Positions 24,770 to 32,528 of a stretch of DNA of 64,000 bases are shown piece after piece. The translations under genes were made by a program, and so were the position numbers. The first letter of the stretch is position 1, and each line of letters begins with the position of its first letter. The DNA is taken from positions 3,720,001-3,784,000 of the forward strand of contig NZ_CP012479.1 of the NCBI RefSeq assembly GCF_001281315.1, read 5' to 3'. The notes under the pieces were generated by a model, which saw nothing but the letters and a program-made list of their open reading frames with translations, did not search any database and had not been told where the DNA came from. The DNA is from Arthrobacter sp. ERGS1:01 (GTDB lineage: Bacteria; Actinomycetota; Actinomycetes; Actinomycetales; Micrococcaceae).

Positions 24770-25248
24770 GTGCGCAGGATCCAGTGCCCGGCATCCATGC
24801 CGTGCATGAGCTTGCGGCCGATCCGGGCCAAATCCGCCACGTCCCGCTCATCCAAATGGTCAAAGACCAGGGCGCGCACCGACGCCACGTGCAGTGGCGC
24901 CAACTCCTCGATGAGTTCGACGCCGTCCGCGGTCACGCTGGCCGCGGTCACCCGGGCATCGCCGGCATGGGCGGCGCGTTCCACCAGTCCGCGCGCTCCC
25001 AGTTTCGTCACAACATGGGAGAGCCGGGACAACGAGGCACTGGTCCGGGCGGCCAATTCGCTCATGGGCAGCGTGCGGTCCTCAGCCTCGGAGAGCATCG
25101 CCAGGACGTTGTAGTCGAACAAGGAAAGCTTGGCGGCCTTTTGCAGCGAGGCATCCAAGGCCCCGGGCAGCAGGGTGGTGGTGGACAGCAGGGCAAGCCA
25201 TGCGGCGCGTTCATTGGGCGTCAGCCAGCGCGGCTCCGATTCACTCAT
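24757..25248 (-). CDS. MarR-family transcriptional regulator
   Basis: A 163-residue winged-helix protein. LSLFDYNVLAMLSEAEDRTL, then MSELAARTSASLSRLSHVVTKLGARGLV (HTH), then HAGDARVTAASVTADGVELI (wing). The start is ATG 25248, with GGAAAG nine bases upstream; a second in-frame ATG lies three codons earlier. It is divergent from the F420-type oxidoreductase, and an inverted repeat over that gene's promoter is the likely target. By analogy it may respond to a quinone, electrophile or oxidant. Confidence 0.88.
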   Translation of the reverse strand: MSESEPRWLTPNERAAWLALLSTTTLLPGALDASLQKAAKLSLFDYNVLAMLSEAEDRTLPMSELAARTSASLSRLSHVVTKLGARGLVERAAHAGDARVTAASVTADGVELIEELAPLHVASVRALVFDHLDERDVADLARIGRKLMHGMDAGHWILRTPAP

Positions 25249-25306
25249 GCCCAACATCTTTCCATGTCCGGGATTTAGGCCCCACGCGGGGTAGCCAAAA
25301 TAATGC

Positions 25307-25341
25307 TTGACACGTCAACCAAATGGGTTTACATTTAGTTG
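25307..25341 (+). promoter_or_regulatory. Promoter and MarR operator for the F420-type oxidoreductase
   Basis: TTGACA (25307-25312), a 17-bp spacer and TACATT (25330-25335) form a near-consensus promoter. The imperfect inverted repeat CAACCAAATG-6 bp-CATTTAGTTG (25316-25341, one mismatch) covers the spacer and -10 box. A smaller repeat TTGAC-AC-GTCAA overlaps the -35. This is well placed for repression by the divergent MarR protein. Confidence 0.7.
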
Positions 25342-25388
25342 TAGCTTCAAGTAAAGACTTCCAGCGCCCCAACGAAAGCAGGAACACC

Positions 25389-26024
25389 ATGAGCACCATC
25401 ACCATCATCGGCACCGGCAACATGGCCCGCGGCATCGCCGTTCGCTCGCTCGCCGCCGGCCGCACGGTCGAGCTCCTGAGCCGCGACGAGGCCAAGGCAC
25501 AGGCATTGGCCGCCGAGCTCAACGGCGCCGTGACCACCGGAACCCTGCCCCAGGCCCCCGCCGGCGACATCGTGGTGCTGGCCGTCCCGTTCGACGCCGC
25601 CAAGGAAATCGTCACTGCCTACGGCGCCACCCTGGCCGGCAAGACGGTCGTGGACATCACCAACCCGGTGAACTTTGAAACCTTCGACTCCCTGGTCGTG
25701 GCACCGGGCAGCTCGGCCGCCGAGGAAATCGGCGCCCTGACCCCCGGCAACGTCGTCAAGGCCTTCAACACCACGTTCGCCGGCGCCCTCGTGGCCGGAG
25801 AGACCAGCGGCCAGGCCCTGGACGTGTTCATCGCCGGCGACGACGCCGACTCCACCGCCGCCGTGGCATCCCTGGTGGCCGACGGCGGCATGCGCCCCAT
25901 CGTTGCCGGCGCCCTGAAGCGCTCACGCGAACTTGAGGGCTTCCAGTTCCTCGTCATGACCCTCCAGGCCAACCCGGCCTTCGAGACGTTCAACTGGAAC
26001 ACGGGCCTGAAGATCGTCGACTAG
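25389..26024 (+). CDS. NADPH-dependent F420 reductase family oxidoreductase
   Basis: A 211-residue Rossmann protein. It opens MSTITIIGTGNMARGIAVRS (GxGxxA nucleotide loop), followed by DIVVLAVPFDAAKEIV and VVDITNPVNFETFDSLVV, and ends with KRSRELEGFQFLVM. This matches the NADP-oxidoreductase/F420-dependent family (Fno-like). Many actinobacterial members are annotated as NAD(P)-binding without proof of F420 use. ATG 25389 has AGGA upstream. The divergent MarR gene and well-formed operator suggest an inducible redox response. Confidence 0.85.
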   Translation: MSTITIIGTGNMARGIAVRSLAAGRTVELLSRDEAKAQALAAELNGAVTTGTLPQAPAGDIVVLAVPFDAAKEIVTAYGATLAGKTVVDITNPVNFETFDSLVVAPGSSAAEEIGALTPGNVVKAFNTTFAGALVAGETSGQALDVFIAGDDADSTAAVASLVADGGMRPIVAGALKRSRELEGFQFLVMTLQANPAFETFNWNTGLKIVD

Positions 26025-26065
26025 TCCCCACGCCCTCCCGAACGGCGGCTCGCGAGCGAGCCCCC

Positions 26066-26112
26066 GGTGGTCGAGCCTGTCGAGACCCCCGGTGGTCGAG
26101 CCTGTCGAGACC
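26066..26112. repeat. Two tandem copies of the dispersed palindromic repeat
   Basis: Identical 22-bp copies with core GGTCGAGCCTGTCGAGACC lie at 26066-26087 and 26091-26112 with a 25-bp period, in the gap between two convergent genes. They begin 41 bp after the oxidoreductase stop and end three bp before the MFS stop. Confidence 0.85.
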
Positions 26113-26115
26113 CCG

Positions 26116-27390
26116 TCAACCCCGTGGCTGGTCGTCCTCGACAAACCGGGGCCGTCCGGCCAGCCAGCCAAACACGGCGGCGCCGGAGCCGATCACGAGG
26201 AACATGACCCCGGCCGCGACAAAACCGCCGGTCGCCTGGTGCAGCTGCCCCACCAGCAGCGTGCCCACGGACCCCACACCGTAGCCCACCCCCTGCATCA
26301 TGCCGGAGAGGTGGGCTGCGGTGTGTGAGTCGCGGGTGCGCAGGATGATCGAGGTCAGCGCCAGCGCCGTCAGCGCTCCCTGGCCCAGGCCCAGCAGGCA
26401 GGTCCAGAGCCAGATGCCCTGCAACGGCCCGAAAATGCTCAGCGCAAACCCCAGCCCCGTCATCAGCGCGGCCGCGGCATTCAGCGTGCTCTGCCGGCGC
26501 AGCTTGACCGCGAGCGCGGGTGCCAACAGGGACCCGCCCATCTGCAGCACGATCGAGACGGCCACCATGAGCCCGGCCGTGCCGCCGTCGGTCCCGCGGT
26601 CGCGCAGGATCGGCGCCAGCCAGGCAAACACGCTGAAGGACATCATGGCCTGGAGCACCATGAACGCGGTGATCTGCCAGGCCGTCCGGGACCGCCAGAC
26701 GCTGGGCCCGGAGGCCGCCGTCGCCGGCGGGACGTGCCGTTGCCGGATTGCCACCGGCGCCCAGATCAGCGTCGCGATCACGGCCGGGATCGCCCAGAAG
26801 CCGAGCGCAAACTGCCAGGACCCGGTCGCATCAAATATGGGGTGGGTGAATCCGGCCCCCAGCGCCGCCGCGGCGCAGATGGACATCGTGTAGAGCCCGC
26901 TCATCAGGCCCAGCCGGTGGGCGAAGTCGCGTTTGACGAGGGACGGCAAAAGGACGTTGACGACGGCGATCGCGGCACCCGCGGCGAGCGCACCGGCGAA
27001 CATGGCCGGCAGGCCGCCCAATCCGCGCGCCGTCAGGCCCAGGGTCAGGACCACCATGGCCCCGAGCAGGGTCCGCTCCGCGCCGAAGCGCCGGGCCAGC
27101 CTTGGCGCGAAGGGTGCGAAGATGCCCAGGCAGGTCACGGGGACCGTGGTCATGAGCAGTACGGCCAACCCGGACATGCCGGTGGCCGCGGTGATCTCGG
27201 TCAGCACGGCCGAGAAGCTGGAGTAGACGGTGCGCAGGTTCAGCCCGCACAGGATCAGGGCCACGGCAATGTAGGCCAGGCCGAGGCCCGGGGAAATGCT
27301 GGTGGGTTGCGGGGCGGGGACTTCGTCGATTTCCGCGTCAATCAGGATGTCGGCCCGTTCCCCCGGGTTCGATCGCAAAATCTCAGGCAT
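26116..27390 (-). CDS. MFS transporter, CynX/NimT family
   Basis: A 424-residue transporter with 12 spans. ALILCGLNLRTVYSSFSAVL near the start is the CynX-type first helix (cyanate transporter-like family), and ARRFGAERTLLGAMVVL follows as the motif-A loop. In this family the substrates are small anions, nitroimidazoles or unknown. The first codons overlap the end of the GST-like gene by eight bases, so the two are co-transcribed. Confidence 0.88.
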   Translation of the reverse strand: MPEILRSNPGERADILIDAEIDEVPAPQPTSISPGLGLAYIAVALILCGLNLRTVYSSFSAVLTEITAATGMSGLAVLLMTTVPVTCLGIFAPFAPRLARRFGAERTLLGAMVVLTLGLTARGLGGLPAMFAGALAAGAAIAVVNVLLPSLVKRDFAHRLGLMSGLYTMSICAAAALGAGFTHPIFDATGSWQFALGFWAIPAVIATLIWAPVAIRQRHVPPATAASGPSVWRSRTAWQITAFMVLQAMMSFSVFAWLAPILRDRGTDGGTAGLMVAVSIVLQMGGSLLAPALAVKLRRQSTLNAAAALMTGLGFALSIFGPLQGIWLWTCLLGLGQGALTALALTSIILRTRDSHTAAHLSGMMQGVGYGVGSVGTLLVGQLHQATGGFVAAGVMFLVIGSGAAVFGWLAGRPRFVEDDQPRG

Positions 27391-28402
27391 CGACGTCCCT
27401 TGTGGGTGCCGTGCCGTCGCCGAACGGGCGTCCGCCCAGGGCCTCGCGGCCGTGCGGGGTGACCCAGCCGGAGGCGTCCGGGCCCTTGGGCACGATCCGG
27501 GTGGGGTTCAGGTCCTCGTGCACCACGTAGTAGTGCTTCTTGATCTGCTCGAAGTTCACGGTGTCGCCAAAGCCGGGCGTCTGGAACAGGTCCCGGGCGT
27601 AGGCCCACAGCACGGGCATTTCACTGAGCTTGTTGCGGTTGCACTTGAAGTGGCCGTGGTAGACCGCGTCGAAGCGGACCAGCGTGGTGAACAGCCGGAC
27701 GTCGGCCTCGGTGATGGTGTCCCCCACCAGGTAGCGCTGCGTTGCGAGTCGCTCCTCCAGCCAATCCAGCGCCGTGAACAGGCGGTCGTAGGCGGCGTCG
27801 TAGGCCTCCTGGCTGCCGGCAAAGCCGCACCGGTACACGCCGTTGTTGACCTCGGTGAAGATCCGCTTGGCCACGGTGTCGATTTCCTCGCGCAGGGCTT
27901 CCGGGTACAGATCCGGGGCGCCCGCGCGATGGAATTCCTTCCACTCGGTGGAGAAGTCCAGCGTTATTTGCGGGAAGTTGTTGGTCACGACGGCGCCCGT
28001 CGGGACATCGACGACCGCCGGGACGGTGATGCCGCGCGGATAGTCAGGGGTGCGCTTGAAGTAGGCCTCCTGCAGGCGTTCGATGCCCAGCACGGGGTCA
28101 ACGCCGCCCGGATCGAGGTCAAAGGTCCAGGAGCGGACGTCGTGGGTGGGCCCGCACACGCCGATCGAGATGGCGTCCTCGAGTCCCAGCAGCCGGCGCA
28201 CAATGGTGGAACGGTGCGCCCATGGGCAGGCGCGCGCCACCACCAGGCGGTAGCGGCCGGCCTCCACCGGGTAGCCGTCGGCGCCGTCCCGGGTGATGCG
28301 CGTTTCAATGTAGTGGGTGTCGCGGGTGTACTCATTGCCCGTAACGTAGATGCCCTTGGTGCTGTATTGCTGTGCGTCCTGTGCCGCTGGCTCTGCTTCC
28401 AT
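27383..28402 (-). CDS. Glutathione S-transferase-like (Xi class, hydroquinone reductase-type) protein
   Basis: A 339-residue protein with the thioredoxin-fold active site RLVVARACPWAHRSTIVRRL (CPWAH, Cys about residue 59). A GST C-terminal helical domain contains YLVGDTITEADVRLFTTLVR and FDAVYHGHFKCNRNKL. This is the signature of S-glutathionyl-hydroquinone reductases (ECM4/YqjG). Micrococcales normally make mycothiol and not glutathione, so the thiol partner is probably mycothiol (inference). It shares a transcript with the CynX-like transporter. Confidence 0.88.
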   Translation of the reverse strand: MEAEPAAQDAQQYSTKGIYVTGNEYTRDTHYIETRITRDGADGYPVEAGRYRLVVARACPWAHRSTIVRRLLGLEDAISIGVCGPTHDVRSWTFDLDPGGVDPVLGIERLQEAYFKRTPDYPRGITVPAVVDVPTGAVVTNNFPQITLDFSTEWKEFHRAGAPDLYPEALREEIDTVAKRIFTEVNNGVYRCGFAGSQEAYDAAYDRLFTALDWLEERLATQRYLVGDTITEADVRLFTTLVRFDAVYHGHFKCNRNKLSEMPVLWAYARDLFQTPGFGDTVNFEQIKKHYYVVHEDLNPTRIVPKGPDASGWVTPHGREALGGRPFGDGTAPTRDVDA

Positions 28403-28607
28403 GAATTAAGCGTAGACCCGCCGTTGTGAGGCTTAGAGCGCAATCGGCTTTACAGCCGAAAAATACCCTGCTTATGATCGAGGTCACGAGTTACCTTGGC
28501 TTTCACGGATCCTGCGGGTTCCGCCGTTCCAAAGTTCCACGCAGCACCATTGGGGAAGCAGTCACTGGATGTTCCGCACATATGCCGCCAACAGTAAGGA
28601 AGCATCA

Positions 28608-29801
28608 ATGCTCGGGCCAGAAACTGCAATTACAACTGCCACCGCCACCGGGAATGCGCCGGCCGACGGCGGTGTTCCCGAGCCTGCCATGATCGAGTTC
28701 GCCCAGGTCAGCAAGGTCTACCAGGGGAACCAGCCGGCCGTCGGGAATCTCTCGCTGTCCATCGACAGGGGCAAAATCACCGTCTTCGTCGGCCCGTCGG
28801 GCTGTGGCAAGACCACCTCGCTGCGCATGATCAACCGGATGGTGGAGCCCTCCAGCGGCACCATCACGGTGGACGGCCGCGACATCAGCTCCGTCCCGGC
28901 CCCGGCCCTGCGCCGCTCCATGGGGTACGTCATGCAGTCCGCCGGGCTGCTGCCGCACCGGACCGTGACGGACAATGTGACCACGGTGCTCCGGCTCAAC
29001 CGGGTCCCGCGCGCGCAGGCCCGCCGCCGTGCCGCGGAACTGCTCGACGTCGTCGGCCTCCCGGCCGCCATGGGCCGGCGCTACCCCAACCAGCTTTCCG
29101 GCGGTCAGCAACAGCGCGTCGGCGTGGCCCGCGCACTGGCCGCGGACCCGCCCGTGCTCCTTATGGACGAGCCCTTCAGCGCCGTGGACCCGGTGGTCCG
29201 GGCCGAACTCCAGCAGGAATTGCTGCGGCTCCAACGCGACCTGGCCAAGACCATCGTGTTCGTCACCCACGACATCGACGAGGCCACGCTCCTTGGCGAC
29301 AAGGTGGCCGTCTTCGCCACGGGCGGCCGGGTGGCCCAGTACGCCGCCCCGGAGGAGATCCTGCGGGCGCCCGTGGATGACTTCGTGGCCGCGTTCGTGG
29401 GCCGGGACAGGGGCTTCAGGCACCTCTCCTTCAGCTCCGGCGCGTCCGTGCCCATCCATCCGGCGCCCATCAACCAGCCCGCCGCCGGTCCGGACGGAAC
29501 GGCCGGGCACACCTTGGGCGGCAGCATCCTGGACGGCAGTGCCGGCTGGACGCTGGCCGTCAACGCCGAACACCACCCGCAGGGCTGGATTCCGCCCGGC
29601 CGCGGCGCCGCCATGGTGCCCGGCGGCTCGCTGTTCCACGAGGGCGAGTCGCTGCGCCGAGCCCTGGACGCCGCATTGTCCTCGCCGTCCGGCCTGGGCG
29701 TCACGGTGGACGACGACGGCGTGGTCACGGGAGTGGTCAAGGCCGCCGAGGTGCTGGCCGCCATCGAGGCCGCCCGGCAGGCACGCCAGGACGGCCGCTG
29801 A
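28608..29801 (+). CDS. Osmoprotectant (quaternary amine) ABC transporter ATPase
   Basis: A 397-residue ATPase of the ProV/OpuCA class. Walker A is VGPSGCGKTTSLRMINRMVE, the signature NQLSGGQQQRVGVARALAAD, Walker B VLLMDEPFSAVDPVVR and the H-loop VTHDIDEATLLGDKVAV. A C-terminal stretch (about residues 330-390, LGVTVDDDGVVTGVVKAAEV) looks like one CBS-like half domain. ATG 28608 is chosen for its AAGGA; an in-frame ATG 13 codons upstream is less likely. Its stop overlaps the first permease start (TGATG). Confidence 0.9.
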   Translation: MLGPETAITTATATGNAPADGGVPEPAMIEFAQVSKVYQGNQPAVGNLSLSIDRGKITVFVGPSGCGKTTSLRMINRMVEPSSGTITVDGRDISSVPAPALRRSMGYVMQSAGLLPHRTVTDNVTTVLRLNRVPRAQARRRAAELLDVVGLPAAMGRRYPNQLSGGQQQRVGVARALAADPPVLLMDEPFSAVDPVVRAELQQELLRLQRDLAKTIVFVTHDIDEATLLGDKVAVFATGGRVAQYAAPEEILRAPVDDFVAAFVGRDRGFRHLSFSSGASVPIHPAPINQPAAGPDGTAGHTLGGSILDGSAGWTLAVNAEHHPQGWIPPGRGAAMVPGGSLFHEGESLRRALDAALSSPSGLGVTVDDDGVVTGVVKAAEVLAAIEAARQARQDGR

Positions 29802-30499
29802 TGGACTGGTTCCTGGCGAACTTCCCCATGGTCATGTCGCTGACCGGCTACCACCTGTTCCAGGCGGTGCTCCCGCTGGTGCTCAGCGTCATCATCGCCA
29901 TCCCGCTGGCGCAGCTGGCCCGGCTCAACAAGGGCGTGGCCGCGTTCATCCTGTCGGCCGGTTCGCTGCTGTACACGGTGCCGTCGCTGGCGTTGTTCGT
30001 GATCCTGCCCAGCATTCTCGGCACCAAGATCCTGGACCTCACGAACATCATCGTGGCGCTGACCATCTACGCCGTGGCGCTGCTGGTCCGCTCCACGCTG
30101 GATGCGTTGAACTCCGTGGATGACACCATCCGCCAGGCCGCCGTCGCGATGGGCTACAAACCCGTGCACCGCTTCCTGACGGTCGATCTTCCGCTATCCA
30201 TGCCGGTGCTTTTCGCCGGGCTGCGCGTGATCTCCGTCAGCAACATCTCGCTCGTGACGGTCGGGGCGCTGCTGGGCGTCCCCAGCCTGGGCTTCCTGTT
30301 CACCGACGGCCTGCAACGCGACTTCCCCACCGAGATCGTGATCGGCATCATCGGCACCCTGGTGCTGGCCCTGCTGATGGACACGGCCCTGGTGCTGGCG
30401 CAGCGCTTGCTGACCCCGTGGCTGCGCACGCCCGGCCGCCGCAAAACGTCACAAACGACGACGGCGGCCCCGGTCGCCGCAGTGGGTGAGGCCGCATGA
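29801..30499 (+). CDS. Osmoprotectant ABC transporter permease
   Basis: A 232-residue permease (OpuCB/YehW-like) with about five or six spans. LYTVPSLALFVILPSILGTKI and RQAAVAMGYKPVHRFLTVDLPLSMP (EAA coupling loop) are characteristic of quaternary-amine importers. Translation is coupled to the ATPase (TGATG) and to the second permease (ATGA). Confidence 0.9.
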   Translation: MDWFLANFPMVMSLTGYHLFQAVLPLVLSVIIAIPLAQLARLNKGVAAFILSAGSLLYTVPSLALFVILPSILGTKILDLTNIIVALTIYAVALLVRSTLDALNSVDDTIRQAAVAMGYKPVHRFLTVDLPLSMPVLFAGLRVISVSNISLVTVGALLGVPSLGFLFTDGLQRDFPTEIVIGIIGTLVLALLMDTALVLAQRLLTPWLRTPGRRKTSQTTTAAPVAAVGEAA

Positions 30500-31260
30500 G
30501 CGCCGCCGACTACACCTCCAGCAACCCGTTCGCACAGGGCGTGCAATGGCTCAGCGAACCGGCCAACTGGCAGGGGGCCATGGGCATCCCGGCCAGGGTC
30601 GCCGAACACCTGGGCTATTCGGCGTTGACGCTGCTGATCGCGGCCGCCATCGCCGTGCCAATCGGGCTGTACGTGGGGCACACGGGCAAGGGCCGCGTCG
30701 TCGTCGTCGCCCTCGCCGGCATGCTGCGCGCCCTGCCCACCCTGGGTGTGATGACCCTGTTCGCCCTCATGGCCACCTCGGTGCTCTCGCTCATGCCGGC
30801 CATCTGGGCGCTCGTCATCCTGGCGGTGCCGCCCATCCTGACGGGCACCTACGCCGGCATTTCCTCGGTCAACCGGGAGACGGTGGATGCCGCCCGCGGG
30901 GTGGGCATGACGGAACGGCAAATCCTGTTCCGCGTGGAGGTCCCCAACGGCCTGCCCGTCATGCTGGGCGGGTTCCGGGCCGCGGTGCTGCAGGTCGTGG
31001 CCACGGTGGCCGTGGTCGCATTCATCAGCCTTGGCGGGCTGGGCCGGTTCATCATCGACGGGCTGTCCGTGCAAGACTACGGCCAGGTCCTGGGCGGTGC
31101 CGTGGTGATCGCGGTGCTGGCCATCGGCATCGACGGCATCCTGGCGGCCCTGCAACGGCTCTCCATCTCGCCGGGTTTGAAAGAAAGCCGGCTCAAGCCG
31201 GACGACACACCGACCGGCCGTGAAACCCTCACGGTCGGCGCACAAGGAGGAACCTCATGA
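30496..31260 (+). CDS. Osmoprotectant ABC transporter permease, second subunit
   Basis: A 254-residue permease related to the preceding one. LRALPTLGVMTLFALMATSV and DAARGVGMTERQILFRVEVPNGLP (EAA loop) mark the OpuCD type. It should pair with the 232-residue permease as a heterodimer. Its last bases overlap the binding-protein ATG, and AAGGAGG for that next gene lies inside it. Confidence 0.9.
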   Translation: MSAADYTSSNPFAQGVQWLSEPANWQGAMGIPARVAEHLGYSALTLLIAAAIAVPIGLYVGHTGKGRVVVVALAGMLRALPTLGVMTLFALMATSVLSLMPAIWALVILAVPPILTGTYAGISSVNRETVDAARGVGMTERQILFRVEVPNGLPVMLGGFRAAVLQVVATVAVVAFISLGGLGRFIIDGLSVQDYGQVLGGAVVIAVLAIGIDGILAALQRLSISPGLKESRLKPDDTPTGRETLTVGAQGGTS

Positions 31261-32219
31261 TGAACCATTCGCGCAACCTTTCCCGCACCGCCGTGGTCCG
31301 CCGCTCTTTCCTTGGCGTGGCCGCCGGCGTCTCCGTCCTGCTCGCCGTGAGCGCCTGCGGCAGCAGTTCCCCGCTCAGCAGCGGCTCCAACACCAGCGGC
31401 TCCGCCGGCGGTTCGCTGGTGGTGGGCTCCGCCAACTTCCCCGAAAGCGCCACGGTCGCCGAAATTTACGCCGGCGCCCTGAACGCGGCCGGCATCAAGA
31501 CCACCACCAAGCTGAACATCGGCGCCCGCGAGGTGTACGTCAAGGCCGTCGAGGACGGCTCGATCGACGTGGTTCCCGACTACAGCGGCAACCTGCTCGG
31601 CTACGTCGACCCTAAGAGCACCGCGGTTGACCCGGCGGCAATCATCGCAGCCCTCCCGGCCGCGCTGCCCTCCGGGCTGGGCATCCTGGACGCGGCCAAG
31701 GCCGAGGACAAGGACGCCATGGTGGTCACCTCCGCCACCGCCACCAAGTACAACCTGAAGTCCATCGAGGACCTGGCGAAGGTCTGCGACAAGCTGACCC
31801 TGGCCGCACCGCCGGAGTTCGCCACCCGCCCCGAGGGCCTGCCCGGGCTGAAGGGCAAGTACGGATGCGTGCCGGCCAAGTTCACCCCGATCAACGACGG
31901 CGGCGGCCCCCTCACGGTCAAGGCCCTGTTGAGCAACGAGGTCCAGGTGGCCGACATCTTCACGACCACCCCGGCCATCAAGGACAACAACTTGGTGGTG
32001 CTGACGGACCCGAAGAACAACTGGCTGGCCCAGCAGGTGGTGCCGCTCGTGAAGACCAGCACGGTCAACGACGCCGCCAAGACGGCCTTGAACAACGTCT
32101 CCAAGCTGCTCACCACGGAGGACCTGATCGCCCTCAACGAAGAGGTCAGCGGCTCGGCAAAGATGGATCCGGCCGCCGCCGCGGCGGCCTGGTTGAAGGA
32201 AAAGGGCATCACCAAGTAA
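31257..32219 (+). CDS. Osmoprotectant-binding lipoprotein (OpuCC/OsmF-like)
   Basis: A 320-residue protein with a basic N-terminus, a hydrophobic segment and the lipobox LAVSACGSS. LVVGSANFPESATVAEIYAG and DVVPDYSGNLLGYVDP are standard for the OpuAC/OsmF quaternary-amine-binding domain (glycine betaine, choline or carnitine). The start is one of two adjacent ATGs, 31257 or 31260. Last gene of the ABC operon. Confidence 0.92.
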   Translation: MMNHSRNLSRTAVVRRSFLGVAAGVSVLLAVSACGSSSPLSSGSNTSGSAGGSLVVGSANFPESATVAEIYAGALNAAGIKTTTKLNIGAREVYVKAVEDGSIDVVPDYSGNLLGYVDPKSTAVDPAAIIAALPAALPSGLGILDAAKAEDKDAMVVTSATATKYNLKSIEDLAKVCDKLTLAAPPEFATRPEGLPGLKGKYGCVPAKFTPINDGGGPLTVKALLSNEVQVADIFTTTPAIKDNNLVVLTDPKNNWLAQQVVPLVKTSTVNDAAKTALNNVSKLLTTEDLIALNEEVSGSAKMDPAAAAAAWLKEKGITK

Positions 32220-32230
32220 TCGAGGAATCC

Positions 32231-32527
32231 ATGTACAGGGCAAGCTGGAACGGCACGGTCATCGCGGAATCCGCCAAGACCATCGAGATCGAGGGCAACC
32301 AGTACTTTCCGCCGGACTCGGTGGACCGTACCTTGCTGACGGAGACCCCCACCACGAGCGTGTGCCCGTGGAAGGGTTTGGCCAGTTATTACACGGTCAC
32401 GGCCAACGGGCAAAGCAACCCGGACGCCGCCTGGTACTACCCGGACCCCAAGCCTGCGGCCGCCGAGATCCGGGACTACCTGGCGTTTTGGCGCGGCGTC
32501 GTCGTCGAGAAGGTCCCCGGGGACTGA
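32231..32527 (+). CDS. DUF427 domain protein
   Basis: A 98-residue protein covering one DUF427 domain: YRASWNGTVIAESAKTIEIE, NQYFPPDSVD, then TSVCPWKGLASYYTV and AAWYYPDPKPAAAEIRDYLAF. The family is widespread in actinobacteria and fungi; its role is unknown. It follows the osmoprotectant-binding gene by 11 bp, with GAGGA before the ATG, and lies one base from the reductase gene, so the three may be co-transcribed. Confidence 0.88.
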   Translation: MYRASWNGTVIAESAKTIEIEGNQYFPPDSVDRTLLTETPTTSVCPWKGLASYYTVTANGQSNPDAAWYYPDPKPAAAEIRDYLAFWRGVVVEKVPGD

Positions 32528-32528
32528 G

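Noticed and set aside
28445-28458. Small hairpin CGGCT-TTAC-AGCCG followed by AAAAAT between divergent genes
   Set aside because: On neither strand does a T-run follow the stem at the end of a gene, and the two neighbouring genes point away from it, so it is not a terminator.
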